From Uloborus plumipes (taxonomy: Eukaryota; Arthropoda; Arachnida; Araneae; Uloboridae), in contig JAXGGA010004460.1 of assembly GCA_038373865.1 (NCBI GenBank), forward strand, positions 24,187 through 88,186: a stretch of DNA of 64,000 nt, written 5' to 3'. Below, piece after piece: positions 56,703-64,000 of the stretch (positions are counted from its first letter, which is position 1; the number at the start of each line of letters is the position of its first letter). Under the pieces are notes generated by a model, which did not search any database, was not told the DNA's origin, and was given only the letters and a program-made list of their open reading frames with translations. A program made the position numbers and the translations under genes.

Positions 56703-57935
56703 ACTGTGTGAAAACTTAAATTAAAATGTCTTCGGAGATTCTGTTACTTTATATCTGAGTTTTTTCCTGTAAAAAAGTTCTCATCGCGTAGTATTTAAAA
56801 CATAAAAGTTCAAAATACATTCATGCACTTTAATGTTTACACATTGTTAGCAGAAACCAAGCTACTGTTGCCATTCGTCATTGCTAAACAATTGTCATTT
56901 GGTGTATGAAAAGTGTAGCTCTTCACTGATTTGATGGAGTGATGTTTCAGGTAACGCTGAAAGTTCCCAAACTTGTATATTTTTTAATAAATTCTATTTA
57001 CTGTGATAAAATGGCCCATTTAACTTTTTATCAACGCGTATTTCAAGTCAGTATTCAGTGTAAGTAGTAATAGAAACTCGTTTTATCTAATAATCATAGG
57101 ATTTTATATGTATATCGTGAATATGCAAAGGCCAAGGACGTATTAAGGGGGCGAGGGGGGCTTCGGGGGTCCAGACCTCCCCCTTTTTCAGGAAGCCCAG
57201 TTATCATCACTTACCTCAAAAAACCACAATCAAGACAGACGGTGTTTTTTTCTTGCGAGAATCTCCAAATGTAATTCTGCAGATTTAACGAAGAAATTTC
57301 ACAGAAATGAGCAAAATTTTTGCAGATTTCATGTAAAATTTTGTTAGGGCATCAAATTTTCTTGTGAAAATGCCGAGTTTTGAGCCGAATCAACGTCATT
57401 TACGGGAAAAATTAGATCTACTTATAAGTGAAACCTGTGCAGAAAATTTACAGATTTTTTATTATTAAAAACCATGCACGTAAATTGTATCTATTTATGT
57501 ATATATGTCAGAATAACTTCTCCCGAAAGCCAGTGAACTGATATAGATGAATTCGTAGTTTTTTTTTGGCCTTGTGTTCGACTAATTTACATAATTGTAC
57601 GATTTTAATTAGTGGACATAATCAATTATATCTATATTTATTATCAGAGAACTTTTTTCCCCACCGTTTTTCTTCCGAAATTTCGGGTTCTGCTCCGCAA
57701 GTGGTTAATAATTTCTCCAATTAAACTGTATTTGTTCAAACTTTTAAATGATAATACTAGAAAGTAGAAAATAGATAAGATTGGAGATTTCTTTCTACTT
57801 CGTATTATCGAAATAATTTTATAAACTTAAATAAAGGAAATTAATTCAATGTTTTAAAATAAAACTTTGCAAATGCTAAAGCTAAAGTGGTGGTGGTGAG
57901 AAATGATCGCTAGAGTTCTAGCAGCAAATATTATC
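56703..57935. other. mRpL38 upstream region
   Basis: This lies directly upstream of the mRpL38 start and should contain its promoter. No TATA box or initiator could be fixed. CAAGGACGTATTAAGGGGGC at about 57135 with the following G-rich block resembles an orphan hAT-type left end. No gene on the plus strand was recognised. Confidence 0.4.
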
Positions 57936-57943
57936 GTCCAGAG

Positions 57944-59841
57944 CAGTGGTTCTCAACCTTTTTTTAGCTACCGCCCCCTTTAAGACTGAAAATATTTTCA
58001 ACGCCCCCTTTGCAAAAGGTTGTGAAACGGAAGAAGGAAAAGCAGTTTTATTGACCGGTTTAACTCTATAATTTTGCCCATATAGAGAGTTGAAAAATGA
58101 CTATGGAGTAAAAAAACTTTTCAAGCGTATGATTTTTTTTAAAGCAGTCAATGTTTTTCCTCCAAAAAGGTATGTCAAAGAATCAACCAAGTGCCTAGAA
58201 TGTTCCATTAACTGAGTGAAACATTTTGAACGTAAATAACAACAAAAAGCTTTGAAATAAAAATGCGTTGTTTTCAAATTTTTTTCTTTTGAAAACCAAT
58301 AAAACCAATATACTTTGAAAACTGCACTGCGTTCAAATAGTTCCCCAAACAGTCCAATCCCAATCCGTGTTGTTCTTATTTACTTGCAACTATGCAATAC
58401 GCATCCCTCATTTATGGCAATAACAAAGTCTGACTTTCGATTTTTTCCAAGCGAGACGAAAACTTGAAATTACCATCCGTACATGTCATACTTAAAGATT
58501 AAAAATTAAGTTTTAATTGGAGGGATAAAATGAAATAAGTAAAATTTACAAAGTACAAGATAAGTTCAATTCAGAGAAATTCTTTTTGAGTATTTTATGG
58601 AGTGGAAGGTTGGATAAAATACCAAAAGTTACAATTCTTAATAACGCTATTATAGTATGCCTTTGGAGACATGACAGTAAAGACGACGCTTGTTTTGAAA
58701 ATAGTCTTAAAAACGCAGTTCCTTAATCTTAAGTTTCGTGGTGTTAAGAGTTAGATTCTGACTTCACCACAGTGAAGCATTTAAACTTGACGTAATTTTA
58801 GGCAAGTTTTGGTAACATTAACAAAGGAAAAAAACTTGATGAAGTTTTTTCAAAATTAAAAGTTATTTTAAAGCTTATTTTAGTCATGTTAGGGGGTCAA
58901 AGCTCCTTCCGGTGTTCTCTGAAATTGAAGTCTTAAAAACCTTAATTTAAAAATGTTTTGTTGAGGTTCAGAGAATGGTAAAAGTTTGGGAGTTTTCTCC
59001 GGAATTTTTTTCCCATTGTACTTCGAAAAACGCAACTGTGAACTACCTTTAGTGTTGTTACGGCGATGCTCTTACAATACAAAAAGTCGATCAGGTCTGG
59101 TGAGAAGAAAGTCTCTTCTAGAAACTTGCATAAACCGACTTCCTAAAAACGCAATTCTAGATTCTCTTTAGTCATGCTTGGGGAAAGAGTAGCGGGTAGT
59201 TAGAGATTCCTTCCCGTAATCATTTTTGAAAAAATCAATAGGCTGTCTTTTAAAATGATGGTTCCCCGTAGCTCTACGACAGAAATGTATAAAAACAAAA
59301 TTTGTAAGCTAAATGTGGTTATGATAGTGAAAGAGGTGGGTGGTTTTGGATCTTTACCCCGGAAGTTTTTTAAAAGTGAAGTTTTCAAAACGTAATTTTA
59401 AACTATTTTTTGGCTATAAAAGTTAGGGGAGCAAGGAGGGGTGAGGAATTTAGGACTTCCTTGAGCATTTTTAAATGGACACATTTTTAAGACTATTTTA
59501 GATAGTTACGCTATGAAAGTGGAGACCCATCCCCAAAACCTTTTCTGAAATTTAATTGCTATTAACAAATTTTGCTATATTTGCTGACGTTAGTAGAAGG
59601 ATCAGAGTTCGGGAGATAAGCATAGAAATTTTTTTTAAGCTATCCGTACCGATTTATGGGAAAAGTGTTTCCTATCGCCCCCGCCCAAAACATATTCTCT
59701 CAAATTTTAAAATACACCCTCCGCCCCCTTACCGCCCAAAATATGTCCACCGCCCCCCTGCCGCCCAAAAGAAGTTCACCGCCCCTCAACATCGTCCCAC
59801 CGCCCACCAGGGGGCGGTATCGCCCCCGTTGAGAACCACTG
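57944..59841. mobile_element. 1.9-kb hAT element with a perfect 8-bp TSD
   Basis: The termini CAGTGGTTCTCAACCTTTTT and the inverse CAGTGGTTCTCAACGGGGGC are of a widespread hAT (Charlie-like) type. GTCCAGAG is duplicated exactly at 57936-57943 and 59842-59849. The right end repeats CCGCCC(C) blocks at 59680-59830. No transposase frame survives; the proline-rich plus-strand frame over the right end is a by-product. Confidence 0.93.
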
Positions 59842-59849
59842 GTCCAGAG

Positions 59850-60610
59850 GATAGTTAAATTTTGTGTGAAGTCTGATCAAATTGAAAAAGGGTTTAGAAT
59901 TACATTATTATAGAATTCATACAGCTCTGCGCTCGATTAGATATTAATTCAGTTAGTGAGGGGGGGGGGGGCAATAAAATGAACATAAATATGTACACAT
60001 TTTTTTGAAATATATTACAAAGTCTAATATTTTATTGAAGTATCATCAACATTTTTCCTAATAATTCCTGAAAAAGTTATTATATTCTGATTTGCTTTTA
60101 TTGTGAAATTTTTAGGGGTTCACTGTTTCTACAAAAGTGAAGGTAGATAAAAAAATTATAAATTTTATTTAGAAGCAAGTAGGAAGAAGACTCTTTTAAT
60201 TGAGTTACATAGAACATTTTTATTTCAACTGACATTTTATCCAGTATTTTTATTTTTTATGAAAACAAAAAAAAAAAAAAAACTCAAATCTTTTGGAACC
60301 CCGCTGGAAAAATTTTTTTTCGGGAAAAGTTTTTGGCAGTGTAATCGGCTAAAGATTGTGTTCTTGTTTTCATGAAAAATAAAATTCCTAGATAAATCGG
60401 CAAATTAACGTGAAAAGGAGCGACATAACTTAATCAAAACATTAAAAGTTTCTACTCGCTGTCGAAACGTAATAAAATTTTGGACTTTCAAGTCTACTTT
60501 TACGTTCACTGCTCCTGCAAAATCTTTTTTTCTTTCAAATGCATTGAAAATCTGCTAAACTCAAAAGTGAAAGCTCTGCTTTTCAACGAATACTACTCAC
60601 TAGTACTGAT
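59850..60610. other. AT-rich stretch
   Basis: A 12-G tract lies at 59960-59971 and an A-run near 60270-60285. No gene is supported. Confidence 0.5.
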
Positions 60611-60612
60611 TG

Positions 60613-60699
<87 letters not shown>
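60611..60699. repeat. (AT)n microsatellite
   Basis: About 80 bp of alternating A and T. It produces a poly-IleTyr open frame that is not a gene. A shorter (AT)n run lies at 61826-61850 at the other side of the next block. Confidence 0.97.
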
Positions 60700-61825
60700 A
60701 GTATCGAAGCCTCAAGTCATCGAACGATTCGCCGATGACCTGAAGGCAAACCTCGTTTTGTACTGGAAGAATTAAAGTTTTTAAAATTTTATTTTCAGAT
60801 TATTTTTTCGGATCATTTAATATTCCAAATAATTTTATTTTAGTGGTGCCATCTGTTGAGTAAACGATTAGGCGTGACCTTCACTCATCGCTACAGATAG
60901 CGCATCGGTTTTGTGTGTGCGCGCGCAACTTTTTTGGCTTGCCAGCCATTTCAGCCAATCAGATACTTTCATAGCTTCCCTTAGATGTAAAACGAGTCAT
61001 CGGCGATGATCCGCGGAAATTTTATGTGCAAAGCATTTTGTTTTTACTGGCAACTCTCAGTTTTGGCGGATCGTGGGGGTTGGATGGGGAGGGGTAGAGA
61101 TTTTTTTCTCCTGTTTCGTTCATTCTTTTTTTTTTTCAATTCGGTGCGTCACATTTTTCCAAAAAAAAAGGGGTTGCGGTTATCTTACGATGGCGCCAAT
61201 ATGAGCCCGACGGGTCGAAAACAATATTGTTTGCAACTCCAGTAGTTTTGCATGGGGGAAAATACTGTTACCTTTTGTGTTTTGGAACTTAATCGAACTT
61301 TCAAAAACGAATATATGTGTGCGTGGTTTGGTTTTTTTACTCTCTCTTTTTAGTTTCAATTATAAATGTTTTTCATAAAAAGTAGTGCTCGTTGCCGTTC
61401 GAGCTTTGCATTTCAGCAAGCTTGAACTTTTCAAATTGAAAAAGAAGCATCTGTGAACCAAGATTTTTACAAGGTAAGTAAAATTTTTTGAAGACTTGAT
61501 GAAATGTTCTGAAAGTATGAGGAGCTTACCCCTCCCTCCCCCTCACACACACATTCGTAAAAATCTGTAGCAATATATCATTTTTTTAAACACATTGCAA
61601 TATTGTTATTCTTCAGCAATGAAAAAAAAGAACCAAATAATGGACATCGGAAACGACAGTTCAAAATTTTCGAAAACTGAGAAATTAAATTTCGGAAACG
61701 GCAGCCCAAAATTTTCAGAAATTTCTTATCACAAACACCCCTGAGCGAAACATATGGTCTGGTATATTTCTTTAGGGACTTGAAAGTTAGCGATGACTGA
61801 TGCTTGAAGTCACGCCTCGCTACTG
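60700..61825. other. Block between two AT microsatellites, possible element
   Basis: Next to the left microsatellite is AGTATCGAAGCCTCAAGTCA; next to the right one the inverse reads AGTAGCGAGGCGTGACTTCA. The partial match, and the recurring GTCATCG/CGATGA motifs (60717, 60735, 60996, 61790), suggest a degenerate inverted-repeat element. No gene is recognised. Confidence 0.4.
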
Positions 61826-61828
61826 ATA

Positions 61829-61850
<22 letters not shown>

Positions 61851-61859
<9 letters not shown>

Positions 61860-63341
61860 TTTTCGAAAATTCGCGTTTTTCGAAAAATCTAAAAAAAAAA
61901 AACCAACAAGAAAAGTCGGATTACTCCAAAAACTAGCAACGTCGAAAAAGCAAGAATTTTAAGACGCATTTGACTCTTTAATACATCTTTATCCTATGCT
62001 CTTCTAAACAACATGTGGGCTGTCTATAGCGGCCGAAAGTGGTTGCGTTTCTTACGGCGCATCAAACTTTCACTGTTAAAAAAGTGATTTTTAAGTCATT
62101 GTAGGGCAATTCCACGTCAAATCAATCGTGAAAAAAAAAGTTTATATGAATTTTTTGGCTGAAAAATTCATATAAATTCTCTTTTCAGCCATCTTTATAA
62201 ACTATCTCATAAAACATTACATGTAATGCATACATTTATGCAATGCTGCCTAATGATTGGAAATTAAAAGGAAATTCAAAGTTTGAACAAAAATTGTGAC
62301 GTATGGAGCATTTTGAAATTTTGTTTTTAAAAAAAATTAATTTTTAATTTCAAAAAAAGTATTTGTTGTTTTTGCACCAATTTTTTTATGCTTTTAGATG
62401 TGGTAAATATAGAACCACACAAAGTTTTAGAAACAAAATCAATACTTGAAAAAAATTTTTTTTTTTTTTTTTTTTTCTTTTTAGTACACTGTAGCCTTAA
62501 CATCTGGCTTCTTTAGAACACTGTTTCCAAAAGGGCTCAAGCCAAATTCCTTGTTTTTTTTATGCGTTCCGATTCAGTTTTTCATCTATTATGCAGACAC
62601 GTGCTGTTTTTGACACAAGCTGAAGTTTTGTAGGATTAAGGGGCAAAGTGTCAGTTCGAGCCGTTTTTTCAATTCCTTCATCCTTAAGAAATATAAAATT
62701 TCTTGACCTTTTTGATCGATATGCATGTCTGAATTTGCTCTCTACGAAGGAAAAAACAATGTACAACCATAGTAGGGCCGATTGAAAAGACACAAAATTA
62801 GTACAGTTGGTTCATTTTCAAATTTCGGCTTCCAAACTTTCTTATATTCTTTGCACGAGAACTACTGAGAATTTGGGATTTTGATTAGTTATTCAGAAAT
62901 CTGCACTTTATATTCGAAGAAAAAAGTCCCGTCTTTCCTCCACCAATCACATTTCAAGAGATATTTCCATAAAATCTGACTTGTGTCTAAACTTTTGCAA
63001 CAGCAAAAAATCTGTCTTTTTGCAATTTCCGATTTTCCTTTCTGTTATATTTTTCAAAACTACAGAAACGTATTGGGAACTATATTGTCTACCTGCAGTA
63101 GAAAATTGAAAGCATGTCGCTGAATAGTTTTCTTTTTATTCATATATTTGCATTTTTTACAACCATGCTGTTTTTCGGTAAACACTGTGCCTTTCAAAGA
63201 TGAGTATAGTAAGAAACAATCAGAAATTGCAGCCAGGTATTCAGTCTCGGATTTGAAAACTTATGATGTTATCAAATTGTAGTTTACCTTCACATGTGTT
63301 TTATTCGTTTTAAATATGACAACAAACGTAATTTTCTATTT
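61851..63341. other. AT-rich stretch
   Basis: GGCAATTCCACGTCAAATCA at about 62105 resembles the ends of the 2.8-kb palindrome (19776-22590), but no partner was found. A short hairpin (TTTATATGAATTTTT facing AAATTCATATAAA) lies at 62140-62180. T-runs lie near 62456-62475. No gene. Confidence 0.45.
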
Positions 63342-63541
63342 TATACTACACTGCAACCTTTCTTGACAACAGCATCGTGACGTCAGCGTGACGTTTGCGT
63401 GACGTTAGCCTATGAAAAACGAGCTAGATAAAACGTCACAGCCTACTTGGCGAATTAGACGAGATCGCTGACTGCTTGTTAGCTCTTATTGACTCCGTTC
63501 GTAGTGACGTTGAGTGTCAAGTTAAGTTGCATTCTAGTATA
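63342..63541 (+). mobile_element. 200-bp TGACGT-rich MITE, copy 2
   Basis: This is a direct copy of 19182-19381. Termini TATACTACACTGCAACCTTT and the inverse TATACTAGAATGCAACTTAA are imperfect inverted repeats. It contains TGACGTCA plus further TGACGT hexamers and a conserved core (GCCTATGAAAAACGAGCTAG). Confidence 0.8.
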
Positions 63542-63707
63542 ACCCTTTATGCCCCGACGGGACTCAGAAGTCTCGCTTAATAATTTAATATTATAAATCT
63601 TAAATTGCTGGAATCCTGCTGGATCTTTTAAATACCACTCCTTGTACCTTGCCTAGAGGCCGACAGGTGATACCTGCGATCAGAAACAGTTTTCGTAGGG
63701 TCCCTAA

Positions 63708-64000
63708 GGCGTGGGCCGTGGTGGCCCGATCGGTAAGGCATCGAACTCGTGTCCGGAGGGACCCGGGTTCGAAACCCAGCCGATCAAAGATCCACCGCCT
63801 TGATTAATGGTGGCTGGGAGGCGTTAAAAATGTCGTGGTCACAAAGTCCTCCAAGTGAAACGATACCTCTGGGGGTGCTGGACCCTAGGGTTTGCTCGAC
63901 CCTAGGTTCTGGTTCAAAATTAAGAACAGAGCGCTCTTCAGGGCCCTATCCCGGTTAAACCACGAAGCTGTGGTAGGTACGGGGGACCCTGGAGAGGGTG
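63708..64000 (+). repeat. tRNA-derived SINE, cut by the window edge
   Basis: Box A-like GTGGCCCGATCGG (63721-63733) and box B GGTTCGAAACC (63766-63776) show a tRNA-derived head. The body carries CTGGACCCTAGGGTTTGCTC and ends in CGGTTAAACCACGAAG and GTAGGTACGGGGGACCCTGG. That last module is shared with the minus-strand SINE at 7850-8013. The 3' tail lies outside the window. The acceptor stem is poor, so this is not a plain tRNA gene. Confidence 0.75.

Noticed and set aside
59556..59858. Proline-rich plus-strand reading frame
   Set aside because: It reads through the CCGCCC array and the terminus of the hAT element.
60480..60743. Reading frame with a long Ile-Tyr repeat
   Set aside because: It is a translation of the (AT)n microsatellite.

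Overview
The window is AT-rich animal nuclear DNA with one recognisable host gene and a very dense population of DNA transposons. The host gene (mitochondrial ribosomal protein L38) is split into eight exons with GT..AG introns. Together with the mariner, Tc1-like, hAT-like, pogo/Tigger-like and piggyBac-like remains and the tRNA-derived SINEs, this points to an arthropod. A chelicerate such as a spider is plausible but is only a guess. I see no bacterial, viral or organellar gene. All assignments come from reading the sequence and remembered family features; no database search was possible. || Layout. 1-41690: no host gene that I can support. This part is made of transposons, MITEs, inverted repeats, microsatellites and anonymous AT-rich sequence. 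Main landmarks are a family of elements with TAGGGTG termini and 8-bp target duplications (3756-4406, 8014-8650, 37265-39371); a tandem duplication carrying two exon-like 72/66-nt segments (7192-7708); several hAT-type elements with 8-bp target-site duplications; a 1.6-kb element flanked by inverted arrays of an ACGTCCCC-containing unit (15326-16920); a 2.8-kb near-palindrome (19776-22590); a TA-flanked element with six copies of TCAAGTCCGTTACC (23292-25103); and a nested transposon stack at 27447-36109. In the stack a mariner is split by an anonymous insert and by a 6.5-kb hAT-type element, which itself contains a Tc1-like element and another hAT MITE. || 41692-56702: the mRpL38 gene on the minus strand. 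Its exons join in frame into a 470-residue protein. The introns, above all the 6.4-kb last one, are filled with hAT MITEs, a piggyBac-like TTAA element, Tigger-like fragments and microsatellites. 56703-64000: 5' flank of mRpL38, then a 1.9-kb hAT element with a perfect duplication, AT microsatellites, the second copy of a TGACGT-rich MITE, and a SINE that runs off the right edge. || Functional picture: the only gene likely to be active is mRpL38, a large-subunit protein of the mitochondrial ribosome. Every transposase reading frame seen is broken, so the elements here are relics or non-autonomous passengers. The best candidates for something undescribed are the TAGGGTG family with its unassigned protein relic, the two elements with repeated internal motifs, the duplicated mini-exon pair, and the striking excess of long G/C homopolymers.
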